A stretch of DNA of 64,000 bases from Watersipora subatra. Its lineage: Eukaryota; Bryozoa; Gymnolaemata; Cheilostomatida; Watersiporidae. The notes under the pieces are model-generated. The model ran no database searches. It worked only from the letters and a program-made list of their open reading frames with translations, and was not told the DNA's origin. Positions 50,201-61,879 of this stretch are shown here, piece after piece (the stretch's first letter is position 1; each line of letters starts with the position of its first letter). The position numbers were made by a program, and so were the translations under genes. The stretch is from positions 1,178,001 to 1,242,000 of the forward strand of contig NC_088711.1 in the NCBI RefSeq assembly GCF_963576615.1. The letters are read 5' to 3'.

Positions 50201-53200
50201 AGTGTGAAACAAGGGCGGAGTTACTTTATACAGCGTGAGACAAGGGCGGAGTTAATTTATACAGCGTGAGACAAGGGCGGAGTTACTTTATACAGCGTGA
50301 AACAAGGTCGGGAGTTACTTTATACAGCGTGAGAAATGGGCGGAGTTACTTTATACAGCGTGAGACAAGGGCGGAGTTACTTTATACAGCGTGAGAAATG
50401 GGCGGAGTTATTTTTATACAGTGTGAGACAAGGGCGAAGTTACTTTATACAGCGTGAAACAAGGGCGAAGTTACTTTATACAGCGTGAGACAAGGGCGGA
50501 GTTACTTTATACAGCGTGAGACAAGGGCGAAGTTACTTTATACAGCGTGAGAAATGGGCGGAGTTACTTTATACAGCGTGAGACAAGGGCGAAGTTACTT
50601 TATACAGCGTGAGACAAGGGCGGAGTTAATTTATACAGCGTGAGACAAGAGCGGAGTTACTTTATACAGCGTGAGACAAGGGCGGAGTTATTTTTATACA
50701 GTGTGAGACAAGGGCGAAGTTACTTTATACAGCGTGAAACAAGGGCGAAGTTACTTTATACAGCGTGAGACAAGGGCGGAGTTACTTTATACAGCGTGAG
50801 ACAAGGGCGGAGTTAATTTATACAGCGTGAGACAAGGGCGGAGTTATTTTTATACAGTGTGAGACAAGGTCGGAGTTACTTTATACAGCGTGAGACAAGG
50901 GCCAAGTTACTTTATACAGCGTGAGACAAGAGCGGAGTTACTTTATACAGCGCGAGACAAGAGCGGAGTTACTTTATACAGTGTGAGACAAGGTCGGAGT
51001 TACTTTATACAGCGTGAGACAAGGGCGGAGTTACTTTATACAGCGTGAGACAAGGGCGGAGTTACTTTATACAGCGTGAGACAAGGGCGGAGTTACTTTA
51101 TACAGCGTGAGACAAGGGCGGAGTTACTTTATACAGTGTGAGACAAGGGCGGAGTTACTTTATACAGCGTGAGACAAGAGCGGAGTTACTTTATACAGCG
51201 CGAGACAAGAGCGGAGTTACTTTATACAGCGTGAGACAAGGGCGGAGTTACTTTATACAGCGTGAGACAAGGGCGGAGTTACTTTATACAGCGTGAGACA
51301 AGGGCGGAGTTACTTTATACAGCGTGAGACAAGGGCGGAGTTACTTTATACAGTGTGAGACAAGGTCGGAGTTACTTTATACAGCGTGAGACAAGGGCGG
51401 AGTTACTTTATACAGTGTGAGACAAGGTCGGAGTTACTTTATACAGCGTGAGACAAGGGCGGAGTTACTTTATACAGTGTGAGACAAGGGCGAAGTTACT
51501 TTATACAGCGTGAGACAAGGGCGCAGTTACTTTATACAGCGTGAGACAAGGGCGAAGTTACTTTATACAGTGTGAGACAAGGTCGGAGTTACTTTATACA
51601 GCGTGAGACAAGAGAAACAATAACTTATTAACGCTCATCAATACGATAAATAATTTAGTTACCGTCTATGATCACAAATTAGATGCAAAGTAACAATGGC
51701 ATGTACACGTAAGTAGCAGCACAGAGTCACTAGATCAGAAATTGCAATTTATTTGTTATTTGTTATTTGCTGACATCCAAACTACTCGTTGTAATATAAC
51801 ATACCTAGTGGCTGCTCAGCCTTTATCCCACTCATCTCTCACTTATCATCTGTTAAGAATTCACCACACACTGATACTAAAAATGGCTAGGTAACTAGTT
51901 CAATAAAAGGAAACTAGGTACTTACAGGGCTACAGAACTCCGATGGACACGGCGGTAGTTTGTAAGACTTGGAAAGGCAAAAAGCAAATGCAAATATGCT
52001 CAGACCAATAGAGTAGAATATGAGTTGTATAAATGCAAAGTGGTTGTCTTCTCCTACACAGTTGTTTATCCTACAATTGAAACAAAATATTTGGTGAGGC
52101 AAAACTGGGTTGCGATGAACACGGTTACAAAATGAAACGGTATGGACGTTAGCGGCACAGACGGTTACCATAGTTATGTAGATAACAATGCAGAGTTTAG
52201 CTGTTTGTAGTGAGAGTGTAACGGTGCCTGATGTAACAGGAAATAGCCTACGGTAGTCATCATTGTAGGAAACACTGAATCAGCATGCCAACCATAGTTC
52301 ACGGATGTTAGACTGAGAGTGAATTTCAATTACAAGGAGGTCTCTCTTGGCTGTAATAGCTGTTCTAGAAACATGCCTACCACGGACAGTGATGATCCAT
52401 TCGAGTGACACAATGTCTGCACCTCTTACAATGGTGGGATCTTGGCGGCCGCTTCTGGTTGCATTTGGAGCAATACTCCCAGTCAGCCTGCGCTGCAAGT
52501 AGCATTCCTTGTTCATAGTAAAACTATTCCTAGTGCTACTCTAGACAACATATCTACAGCCCGATCACTCGAGTAAGTTTGACTCAAGGATAAATTACAG
52601 TGAGTGCAAAAAAAGGGGAGGGAAAAAGCTAGAATACACAAGAGGGATCCATGCATGTACAGAGCAGGAGTCCTACATTGTTGCAGCCAATAGATGAATG
52701 CTAAAATATCTTGCTCAAAAATAATATCATACAGCTACAAACAGAAGTGCTCGAACTGTTCTGGAATTAGATTCACCCATAAAAGTTACCCATATTATAT
52801 TCTATAAATTGTTCATAACAATTTCGGAATATTACATTCTAGTAAGTCTAATCCTCAACTTGGACGGAGGCCACATTTAACTGGAAAATGGAAAACTGTT
52901 TGTACAGCGAGTGTCACTCCACTCAAGGCAAAGATGGCTACAGATAGCAAATATGGCGACAGATAAGCACCAGATACAGTTTTGATAAACAGTCAGCAAT
53001 AAACGAGTTAAAAATGAAATAACTTCTGTAAATATAAAAGCATAAAAGTGATGAGAAGCGATAAGGATTTAAAAGTTATGAGGAAAATGCAGTCATATAT
53101 AAATGGGTATAGTTGCGACAGTTATTAAATCTATTTAACTTGACTGATTCCTGCCAGTAGTTTTAATTTTTTTAAATAATACAATTATAATAACAACCAA

Positions 53201-55414
53201 GTTTAAATTAATTTAAATGTTTATGCATTTTTAAGACACTTCGTATACTTTGTTCACTTGAAAACGGCGCACCTGTAAGCCCACGACATTTATTTTGCTG
53301 TGACTTTGAGATATATGACTAAGTCACCTCCTGGCCCTGACAGAGTTGATATTTAAAAACTAGTTACAGTCCAAGAATTGAACTTAAAATTACCAGAACT
53401 CCAAAATAGTAGCTTTTAATGTTGAATTGAGTTTAAGAATGGAGAGTGAAGTGATTACGACTGAGAAGAGAGCAATGTAAAAGAAAAGAATACTGAGAAT
53501 TGAGTACATGGAAATGAGAGGACAGAATGAAATTATGAACTGTAGACAAGAGACAATATCGAGTGCAGGAAGAAACACGCAGAGAAATGAATACTTTCAA
53601 TGTTTAGATATGTTATGGCACTTCCTAACTCGAATTAGATGGTCAATCTTACCCATGGAGCCAGTGTATGTTGGGATCTTGCCAGGGTGGAAGAAAGCGG
53701 ATCGTATCAAGCTTGCTATTGTCATTATACTGAAGAACATGTAGACTGAAAACAATGATACAATGCGCTGGTTATACACCTCAAACTGAGAACATATGAA
53801 ACTGACAACCAAATGTGTAAGCGCTAGCATATGCATGTAAAATTAACAATAAGTTTCAATGAAAGCAACTGTCATAGAGATAAACTGAAGCTTGCAATGA
53901 TGACACTCTACCCCTACTTATAGGAAATATCAGCCTATCAAAACCTTGCAGACGGCGGGTTCAGACATCCTTCAGTTTTAAAGTTTGTTTTAACAGTCAT
54001 AGCTTGTTTCAAGATTCTCTACCACTTCTGACTGAAATTTTATTAGAATAGTCTTAATCATAAAATAGTTGCAACTGTATATCAAGTACATATCAAATAC
54101 ATATCAAGTAAATATCAAGTACAATTCAAGTACATATCAAGTACAATTCAAGTACATATCAAGTACATATCAAGTACATATCAAGTACAAATCAAGTACA
54201 AATCAAGTACAATTCAAGTAAATATCAAGTACATATCAAGTACATATCAACACTGATTATTTCTAATGAGAAAGATAATCCTATACATACACTAATAAGT
54301 TGAGGAAGTGTTATTACATCGTTTCTGTTTTTTATGGAGCCGATTGAAATCACAAAAATGTTTTGATTAAGGATCTTATCAGATGCTTAAAGAATGGTGC
54401 TTGTGTAAAAAAAGAGGTTATATGAGTTGAATCAATGGTATGTCTGTTAGGGATAATAGTACTTGTGTAAAAAAAGAGGTTATATGAGTTGAATCAATGG
54501 TATGTCTGTTAGGGATAATAGTACTTGTGTAAAAAAAGAGGTTATATGAGTTGAATCAATGGTATGTCTGTTAGGGATAATTATGTAGCCAATGGAACAG
54601 AACCACATCAGATAGAAGAGTTACAGCAGTCTGTTTAGTGAATGTAGAAGGAATGATATAAGAACACAGGAGGATAAGACTCATTTTTAGTAATAAAAAG
54701 TGGGAAAACTACTTATGCAAACTTGATTCTTGAGAAAAAACAAGATTCATGTTGGTTAAGTTGGAGCTGAAACTGATGCACATTTTATTTAGACATGGCT
54801 GGGATACTTTCAGGTCAAGCAATGAGTCTACTCAAGGTTCAAGGTCATGGCAATGAGCTACTACATAAACACTACACGACTGGCTACAAGATAACTTTTG
54901 ATATGATCTCAGTCAAAGCGATCAAACTTTTGTAAGGAAGAGCCATAGAGGCCAAATGTGAATTAAGAAACGTAATGTCTACTTAGCTACTTCCTGTCCT
55001 ACAGTTTTGTGACCCCATTTCTTGCACTAAGTGAATCTAATGTTTGTGAATAAATAAAATAAATGTATTTGATAAGTTGTCCAACCAGGCCTGAATTTCA
55101 GTTGCATTGAGTCAAACCTAATTGAGCATGTCCAAAGGTTTTGCGCTTCAGTTACTTCACTACTTATCTCACCTCAAGCATCAGTTTGGTTGGCATGTGC
55201 CCACCAGACCCACCCCCACCAGACACAGCATATTTTCAAGATGAACTACTAATTAGAGAAGCTTACAGGCTACAGCGTGTGTCTTCATTACTCCCATTTG
55301 GTAGTAGGGTAGAAGGATAATCTTCATTGGGACAATAGTTCCGTAAATCCAATATGCAAATACAAGTGAAAGACACACGTATCCTGAGAGATCTTTCACA
55401 CAATGAACTTTCAT
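44250..55414 (-). CDS. ZDHHC21: ZDHHC21-like palmitoyltransferase, complete, seven coding exons, 268 aa
   Basis: Coding exons (minus): 55267-55414, 53653-53745, 52381-52492, 51926-52070, 48065-48181, 47752-47795, 44250-44397. Phases match throughout (1, 1, 2, 0, 0, 2). DHHC enzymes transfer palmitate to cysteines of target proteins at Golgi or plasma membranes. Membrane spans lie near residues 10-36, 50-70, 124-152 and 176-205. The Cys-rich core starts EYCSKCNQKRPPRSHHC and holds DHHC at 113-116, followed by W and INNCVGEDNH. TTLE at 208-211 is the TTxE motif. Length and core match ZDHHC21 (human 265 aa). An in-frame TAG three codons before the ATG fixes the start, and the first exon has 5' UTR back to an acceptor at 55453. 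All catalytic residues are present. Confidence 0.94.
44925..45420. repeat. 34-bp tandem array, about 14 copies, first part
   Basis: The unit is 34 bp, with AACAGAGGGCTAGGTGTGTA and ATATAGGTGTGACC. The same unit reappears in two copies at 47488-47545, beyond the 23-bp satellite. The array was therefore either split by 2 kb of later sequence or seeded twice. It lies in the last intron of the ZDHHC21-like gene. Confidence 0.88.
45539..45773 (+). repeat. Young dispersed repeat R3, copy 1
   Basis: About 235 bp almost identical to 63115-63352, from CAAAGGTCAAATGTCATCTT to GACCTGTCAGATCCTG, with about a dozen differences by eye. It has no coding frame and no clear terminal repeats. Confidence 0.88.
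45932..47424. repeat. 23-bp satellite, about 65 copies
   Basis: The unit is AGCGATAGAGAGCTTACAGTACA (23 bp). Variants occur at ACCAG/ACAAG, GATAAAG and GTCCAAG. The series ACCAGCG-GTCCAAG-GATAAAG recurs at about 46030, 46900 and 47220, suggesting duplication of multi-unit blocks. It lies in the last intron of the ZDHHC21-like gene. Confidence 0.96.
47488..47545. repeat. 34-bp tandem array, second part
   Basis: Two units of the array seen at 44925-45420 (GACCAACAGAGGGCTAAATG, TATACTGTAGGCGTGACC). Confidence 0.8.
47842..47955. repeat. 27-bp tandem array, 4 copies
   Basis: The unit is 27 bp, with TGTGCAATACACAAACATAT and ATGAACC. It lies in the 269-bp intron between exons 5 and 6 of the ZDHHC21-like gene. 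Confidence 0.93.
48201..49137. mobile_element. Inverted-repeat element beside exon 5 of the ZDHHC21-like gene
   Basis: Arms 48201-48273 and 49065-49137 are inverted copies of about 73 bp with a few mismatches (GTTAAAGCACATAAATTACA at the outer edges). The inside contains GTGACGTCACAATTTTC and GTGACATCACATTTT. The outer edge of the left arm lies 19 bp from the exon 5 acceptor (48182). No transposase was found. Confidence 0.75.
49166..51612. repeat. 31-bp satellite, about 79 copies, with higher-order structure
   Basis: The unit is 31 bp, with GTGAGACAAGGGCGGAGTTA and CTTTATACAGC. Marked variants recur in fixed order: TTAATTTAT, then TTATTTTTATACAGTG, then GCGAAGTT, then GTGAAACAAGGGCGAAG. Such blocks occur at about 49400, 49770, 49930, 50620 and 50810, so several units amplify together. 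The array fills most of the 3.7-kb intron 4 of the ZDHHC21-like gene. Confidence 0.97.
52493..53652. other. Intron 2 of the ZDHHC21-like gene
   Basis: Ordinary AT-rich sequence. The short frame at 53390-53578 (minus) adjoins no usable splice site in phase. Confidence 0.5.
54078..54252. repeat. 11-bp tandem array, about 16 copies
   Basis: The unit is AAGTACATATC with ACAATTC and ACAAATC variants, in intron 1 of the ZDHHC21-like gene. Confidence 0.93.
54400..54580. repeat. 62-bp tandem repeat, about 3 copies
   Basis: Copies are nearly identical from TTGTGTAAAAAAAGAGG to GTTAGGGATAAT, which suggests a very recent triplication. It is in intron 1 of the ZDHHC21-like gene. Confidence 0.95.
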
Positions 55415-55548
55415 CTTGCACTAAACTGTATGATCCTGTTGCAGTGCTATGGTCTGCAATGAAAATAGACAAATGAGTGTTTATGGCAATACAAACGATA
55501 ACGTAACCTACAGTAACGTTAATGTAATATCTGATGAGTCATACATAG

Positions 55549-55670
55549 TTACCATAAAACCTCTGATTGAATGCCACCTCTATTTGAACGCCACCTCCAA
55601 TTGACCGCCACCATAGAGGAAAGGTTGAAAAATAGAGCGCCATAGCGTTCAATTAGAGGTTTTACAGTAA
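55549..55670. mobile_element. Short MITE family M2, copy 4, complete (122 bp)
   Basis: The terminal repeats are TTACCATAAAACCTCTGATT and, inverted, TTACTGTAAAACCTCTAATT. The inside holds CACCTCTATTTGAACGCC and AAAATAGAGCGCCA. It is the only copy with both TIRs clear and lies about 100 bp upstream of the 5' UTR exon of the ZDHHC21-like gene. Confidence 0.8.
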
Positions 55671-55904
55671 GTAATATAGAAGTTCAAGGTGAAAGTAACC
55701 GATGTAAGCCTTCACCTGGCATAAAAAATAGATGAACCCCTAAAACAGCAAAAAACTTTTACCTAGACTGAAGCGAGAAGCCAATAATAGCAGAACATAT
55801 TCCTTTATAAATGCTGTTCTCACTGACCACTCTCATGACATAAATCACCTGAGAAGCTTTTCGTCAAACAGCCTACAACCTGTTGTAAAAGTGTTGTCAA
55901 AAGC

Positions 55905-56331
55905 TACCGTACTTTTCGGCCTATTAACCGCACCCCTAAATAACCCGCGTCTGCTTTATTTTCCAAAAACCAATAATAAAACAATACATAAGCCGCACCT
56001 TTTGTATAGGCTGCAGAACTTATGACGGTGCTTTTCAACACGACAGCAGCTTTGCTGGTTAATACAGAACAGTGCCGTTAGGCACTTCCGTATTAACCGA
56101 TGCTTTTTAACCCAGTGCCCAACGAAACAGTACCATAAGACATTGTTTCGTTTTTTCTTTCACCGCTAGAAGCGCACTAACCAGAGATTTCGGTTAATGG
56201 CCCTAACGGTCCTAATTTCGGCCCTAACGGTAAACAAAAAAACGACAGAATAACCGCCCCCTTATATGAGCCGCATGGCTCATAACATCAGAAAAAAGTA
56301 GCGGCTAAATTATAGTCTGAAAAGTATGGTA
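55905..56331. mobile_element. TACCGTACTTTTCGG-type MITE, 427 bp
   Basis: The left end is TACCGTACTTTTCGGCCTAT and the right end the inverse of TACCATACTTTTCAGACTAT. Subterminal AAGCCGCACC and GAGCCGCATGG words repeat the pattern. This end sequence is widespread in animal MITEs. No coding capacity is present. Confidence 0.78.
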
Positions 56332-58800
56332 AATACATTAATGCATTTAACAAAAACATTTGATTTCCACCTTGAAAGAGCTAGAAGCATTTATGAAGTA
56401 AGATATCAAGTACCGTTGTTGAAAGTTTTTAGTTTCACTTTTAAAGCTGATTGAGGAAATATGCCGAACAGGCTCAAGTCAAAAGTACTCCTTATGCATC
56501 ACTGTGTGTAAGTGAAGTGTTCACATATTACTAGAGCCAAGAGCTTACAATTCATATTGCAGAATTGCAACATATTTATAAGCAGTAAGCAACTAGGACA
56601 ATCATATAGCTAAAAATGTATGTAAAGTTGTAGAAAATTGTCAAACAAGCAATCCAATGATTTAACTAAAATAAACCCAAAATTTTTGTTATATATAATA
56701 AAAATCAATAAAATACAATTAGAGTTTCTTTGTGAATATTCTTGTGGATTTGTACACGATATCACACGTAACTCAACATTAAGAGTTTAAGAAGTCCTTG
56801 AGCAAATGTGTTCATGCATATAAACTGTTGTTTGTATGTTTGTAAACAAGTACACAGCACTGTTGTTTGTAAAACACAGCACTGTTGTTGATAAAACACA
56901 GCACTATTGTTTCACTTTCAGTTTGTACATTTTCATCCTTTCAATGGCGTTTATATATATCTTCTCGTCTCACCATATCAACAGCAAAACGAATGTTCCT
57001 CATACTTAGTTCTTGAATATAAAAAAATCTAGACTAAGTTTTGTGTACTACCACATATTCACATATTCCACCTTACCACACTTCCACCCATTATATTCCC
57101 ATTATATTACATTCTCCACATATATCACACTTCCACCCATTATATTCCCATTATATTATATTCTCCACATATATCACACTTCCACCCATTATATTCCCAT
57201 TATATTATATTCCCCACCTTACCACACTTCCACTTATATAACAAAATCTTTGAATATTTTGCCTTATTCCACACTTGCTCCTTTCTGTATTCGTGTTACA
57301 GATTTCAATATCCTGCATAATCTATGCCCAGATTATTTGTATAAGATTTATCCTTTCACACATGTGACAAACATCGTTTTTTATACCTTAACACCAACAT
57401 ACTACATCTACCATCGTATGTTTCAGTTTATGAACTTTCTGTAAATACAACCTTCAGTTCGCTATCCTATACCATCACAACTATGAGATTACAAACATTC
57501 AAACAACCTTTGTTCACATCACTTAATATTTTTCGATTTCTGTCTGTTAATTTTGTTAATCATTTTTCATTTTGGTTGATGTCTACCAACGCCAATAAAA
57601 AGTTATACACACATACAAAACTATAAACTAGGTAAACATATAAACACTATAAACATATAAACTAGGTAGCTAGTTGAAATTCAGAGCAGCAATTTCATGA
57701 TGGGGATGGCGATGCAGATTGTGTCATAGCAGAGTGAATTAAGAGATGACTGAGAAAGCGATAAAGAATAAACATGCAAGGCGTTCACACAAATCATAAC
57801 AACTGTAGTACATAGTAAAAACTTAAACTGTAAATCATAACATAGTAAAAACTTCGCAGAGGTCTGGCTGCTGAAAATTGACAGAAGCTGAAAGGTTGAT
57901 AAATTAAGTATATATATAAATTAAGCCTTGGGCCCTTTGTTAGAGTAGTCAGGAAGAGATCAAGCCAGGAGAGAGCTATAGCAAGGGAGAGGAAAAAAAG
58001 CTATGCGAGATATACACAGACAGCATATTACTCCTAATCAGCAAACTTGCCATCCCTAACAATTTGAATTAGCTATCCAGTAATTTCTTTTGCTATCTAA
58101 AAGCAGAGGTTTTAACTTTGCACTTCAGAGAAACTACACAAATGGGATGAACAAACTTTTGGGTATGTGACAGGGCTAACTCGGTGAAGCAGCATGCTGC
58201 CATTACACATTTCATCAAAACATTGCTAGCCTACCAAGCCTAGCATAGAGCAATTAACTAGTGAAGATATGAGCGCTGAGGCATATTTCCCTTAAGTTAT
58301 ACTTTATTTGCTCTACAATTTCATTTAGATTTTGTTTTGGAATATTTTGGTTTTGCAACATTACATTTTGACATATATAGATGTGCAAATAATTTACTAA
58401 TACAACCTTACCATACCTTACATGATACACCTACTCTTCACATTAACTCATATTTGTGGATGCTAGTCGGTCTCCCTTGTTACTTCCTTATATACACGCA
58501 TACTCATTCATACCACTTCAGTTGCCAAAAAAAATCACCAACAATAAACTTGTAACCCTCAACAGCTTATTTAACTTTCTTTACATAAATATCTTCCGTT
58601 AATTATCAATAACGTATTTGCAAAATAATATCATAACAGCAATGATACAAACCCTCCCACATTGTGGGAGGTTTTACATCATTGATAATAGTGGGGTTTT
58701 CGAAAGGGAAGTAAAAAAATACGATGTTACGGTCACTTAGTTTTGTTTATGTCGGAATGAAACTGAAATTAAAAACTAAATAAATTTATACTGATTTGGA
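56332..58800. other. Intergenic DNA without a supported gene
   Basis: Holds the 49-bp repeat at 57079-57232 and short AT-rich frames. The 143-codon plus-strand frame at 57013-57444 spans that repeat and then continues into Tyr/Phe/Ile-rich sequence with no family signal. Confidence 0.4.
57079..57232. repeat. 49-bp tandem repeat, 3 copies
   Basis: The unit starts CACTTCCACCCATTATATTC and repeats at 57079, 57128 and 57177. Confidence 0.93.
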
Positions 58801-59481
58801 CTATACGGTAAGCAAACCCTTTATTAAGACCATCTCCTTGGAGTGGTGTTTTGAAATATTGAAACAGATTATCGGCAAGCAAGCATTATTAGGAAATGTC
58901 TAAGCTATAGACGCTACCAGTGCTGTGTATGAGACACACGGCAACATGACACAAACTCACACACGGCACGGACGCTCCTAAGAAATCGGCTAAATTTTTT
59001 ACTAATCGAATTGCCCATAGCAGCGAGCATAATTTGGCTGTTTGTTCATGAGTTGGAAAATGTTGTGGCAAATGGTGTTGAGGAGCTTCCACTGTCATAG
59101 GAATTCCACTAATACTGCTCTTAATGTACACCGTTTTTATTGTTTCAGTTTTTTAGGCTTGGTTAATTAAACTGGACAAAAAGTCTTTGTGATTTATGGC
59201 ATAAACTCCCTATCATCTCCGACCATACATACTACATACGTTTGAGAAGCAGTTTTGTAGACACTTTGTCTGCTCCAAAAGTATTCTAAAAAGATAATCT
59301 ATTTATTAGCACCGATTTTATGCTATCAGGTTAGTCTAGTCTCATGTTTGCACTGTAATCCTTTCGGTATAAGAGATTTTCAATCTTTGTACAAAATTTG
59401 CCAGGTATTTTTCATAATTATGTTAAAACATTCACGACTGTGTTATATTGTGCGTTTTGCAGCACACAATAACGTGGTAAA

Positions 59482-60780
59482 ATGGTATACAGTGCTGCTG
59501 AAATTTTGATTGCTCATTTGCAATTTGAGTTAAACTTAAAAATGCCTGCACATCTCTCTAAGAAGAAGCTAATAACAAGCACTCGCGCAGTCAGGCCTGC
59601 CAACCCTGGAGTGGGAAAAGGAGGGAGAGTCTGTTTTGGGGGCAATGAAAACGCGAAGATTTGATAAGTGGGGTAAATTTTCATAATGTATAAAACATCA
59701 CAGCGAAAGATATTATAACTCCATATGGCTACTTGATGATTAGGGAAAAAAACAGGTTTGCTTGAGTAAAAACAGGTTTGCTTGAGGTTTGCTTGACACG
59801 GGTGTGAGGCATGGGGCAATTGTGTGTTTCTCACGCCCAATGCGTGAGAGTTGGCAGGCCTGCGCGCAGTTGTGAAGAGCTATTGCAAACAAAGTTGGTT
59901 GGACCATGAAAGAAGTTCTGACCACTGTAAATCATTGGAAGCAGACTGAAAAGTTGGACAAACAACAGTAGAGGTTCTAACACAAGATCTACGGAGTATG
60001 TCACTTGCATTTTAATCAGACTCTCGTTTACCAACTGACATCTTATTAGCTTTTGTCTGAAGAGTGAGCTTAGAGAATCTACTCAAACTCTGCTGGCACC
60101 ATTTACGGTTAAAAGAGTTTTGCGTGATAATGGTTCTTGAGATGGCGTTGTCAAAAAATGTCAGAAAAAGGCATGATTGGCATGGGCTAAGGAGCACCTG
60201 GATTGTATACCTCAACAGTAGCAAGAAGTACTGTACAGTAATGAAAGTACTTTTAAAATTCAAGAAGTGATTGCCACAACTATGTGAGATGAAGGCTTGG
60301 TGAAAAGTTTCTTCAGAAGTGCATGCTTTTCACTGTTATGCATCCAGCATCTGATATGTTTTGGGAGTACTTTGGCGAATGGCCTTGGTAGACTTCATAT
60401 TGTTGAAGATACAATGAATGTTATCAAATATTGTGACGTTTCGGAAGAGGTACTGCTTTCATCTGCAAGCGGTCTGTTCCTCGAGACTATTGTTGTATCA
60501 GCAGGACTTCTCACTTTGCCATACTACTAAGAACGTCAAAGGATGGATGAAAGATCACCATTTGAGATTATTCAACTAAGAATTTATGGTGTGAAATTGG
60601 TCCACTGATAGCCAAATACAAACCAACAACAAGGAAAAAATTAATGGAGCTCATCTCGCTATCATGGTTTTGTGCGGTATCTCCAAAACCGCTTTCCAAC
60701 CCGGTTGCCAGCATGTCAAACGCTGTAAAGCTGTGATTGACAGTAACGGCCGGCCAACTAAATATTACGACACTACCAAT
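59482..60780 (+). pseudogene. Decayed Tc1-like transposase gene, split by a MITE
   Basis: Fragments in shifting plus-strand frames follow the Tc1 order. An N-terminal Lys-rich helix-turn-helix region (KMPAHLSKKKLITSTRAV) lies at 59540-59590 and continues after 59870. RKRHDWHGLRSTW at 60160-60200 corresponds to the segment before the first catalytic Asp. PKPLSNPVAS then leads to CKAVIDSNGRPTKYY at 60680-60770, matching the Tc1 C-terminal xRCxAVIxxxGxxTKY block. Several stops and shifts separate these, so the gene is dead. The terminal repeats of the element were not located. Confidence 0.8.
59592..59862. mobile_element. 271-bp hAT-type MITE nested in the Tc1-like pseudogene, 8-bp TSD
   Basis: Perfect 13-bp terminal repeats CAGGCCTGCCAAC / GTTGGCAGGCCTG. 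The 8-bp CGCGCAGT flanks it on both sides (59584-59591 and 59863-59870). Removing the MITE and one duplicate rejoins the Tc1 frame across the site. Confidence 0.95.
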
Positions 60781-61570
60781 ACTATAGAGACCACCAATTT
60801 ACTTTCATATAGTTGCATGGATACACAGATTGTATGTTCAGAGGCCTTGTTAAAGATATGGTTGCGTCAAATTTAAGTTGATCTTAAAAGAAAGCATTTT
60901 TTTTCTCTATCAGTTGATATGTTGTTTGTTGTGTTACGCGATCGCATTGCCAAGATATTTGAAGATTAAAACCGAAAAAATCGGATCGCCGTAAAAACGC
61001 TCAGGCCACAAAAAACGTGCCCAGACTTGCCCAAAATGATGTCACGCGTTAGGCAACCTGTCTCTATCTTTCGTATTCACATCGGCTATTTGCGATAAAA
61101 GTCTAGTCTTACGCGGCTCTATTGGCATATATCTTATTTTGTATTTGCTCATGTTGGCTAGAATAAAATTTTAAATCCTGCTACAGATGCATTATTATGA
61201 ATGTTTCAAAGGCCTCAAATAACAAAAATTGAAAATTTGTTCTACTCACTTTCTCCAAATGTTGTGTAAACATTTGGGTACCGACTACCAATTCTACCGG
61301 TCTACGGTAATTCTGTCAAGTCACTTATGTAGAACGCGGTCTTTGTATCAGCACAGTTCTGCAGCTACCCATACTAACGATATACTGCCTCCCATAAGCC
61401 CCGCCCACATTATGTCTGTCCCCTATCCTTGGGGCGGGGCTGTATATCATTGCCTACATCGTCTACGTACTAGTTTCTTACTAGTAGCATTCTTACCGAA
61501 TACTACCTAAGTGAAATAAGCAAGCCACGTCTTTGAAAAGAATATAGACAGGGATAGAGTTTTAAGGATG
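60781..61570. other. Intergenic DNA
   Basis: No gene was seen. It contains a GC-richer stretch at 61385-61445 (CCCCGCCCACATTATG...GGGGCGGGGC), which is an imperfect inverted repeat. Confidence 0.4.
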
Positions 61571-61573
61571 AGA

Positions 61574-61655
61574 AGTCTGCTGCAAACTGGATTTGAACTC
61601 ACATTCTCCAGTTTTGCGGACATCCATATACCATATCCAATTCACTACAATATTC
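61574..61655 (-). repeat. tRNA-derived SINE candidate
   Basis: On the minus strand TAGTGAATTGGATATGG fits an A box and GTGAGTTCAAATCCAG a B box, about 45 bp apart. CAGACTTCTCATCC then follows as a non-tRNA part. It is the best of the three SINE candidates in the window. Confidence 0.55.
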
Positions 61656-61743
61656 TGCAAATCATGTTTTGCATTATCTTCAACAATATTATTTTATTAT
61701 ATAATTTTTACAAGCAAAAATATTTTCATCTCGGCATAAAGCT

Positions 61744-61749
61744 TTTATT
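61744..61749 (-). terminator. Polyadenylation signal AATAAA of the microprotein gene
   Basis: TTTATT on the plus strand reads AATAAA on the gene strand, about 130 bases after the TAA at 61880. Confidence 0.55.
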
Positions 61750-61879
61750 AAAAATATTCATCAAGTCATGGCCACTCACATAGTATTAGCTGATACAATA
61801 AGACAAATTCATCTACTGCAACAAACTCAAACAAAACATCATGGCTTATGCAGCACGCATTCAAGTCTCTCTTTCCCCT

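Noticed and set aside
45932-51612. CRISPR-like regular repeats
   Set aside because: The arrays are head-to-tail without unique spacers and lie in introns of animal genes.
53597-53836. Starting ZDHHC21-like exon 2 at the TTTGAGG acceptor (53785)
   Set aside because: This needs a weak donor in exon 1 and adds residues not in the family. The acceptor at 53745 joins in phase with the strong donor GTAAGC and restores the family spacing.
57013-57444. A 143-codon plus-strand frame
   Set aside because: One third is a 49-bp tandem repeat and the rest is AT-driven Tyr/Phe/Ile/His composition with no family or splice support.
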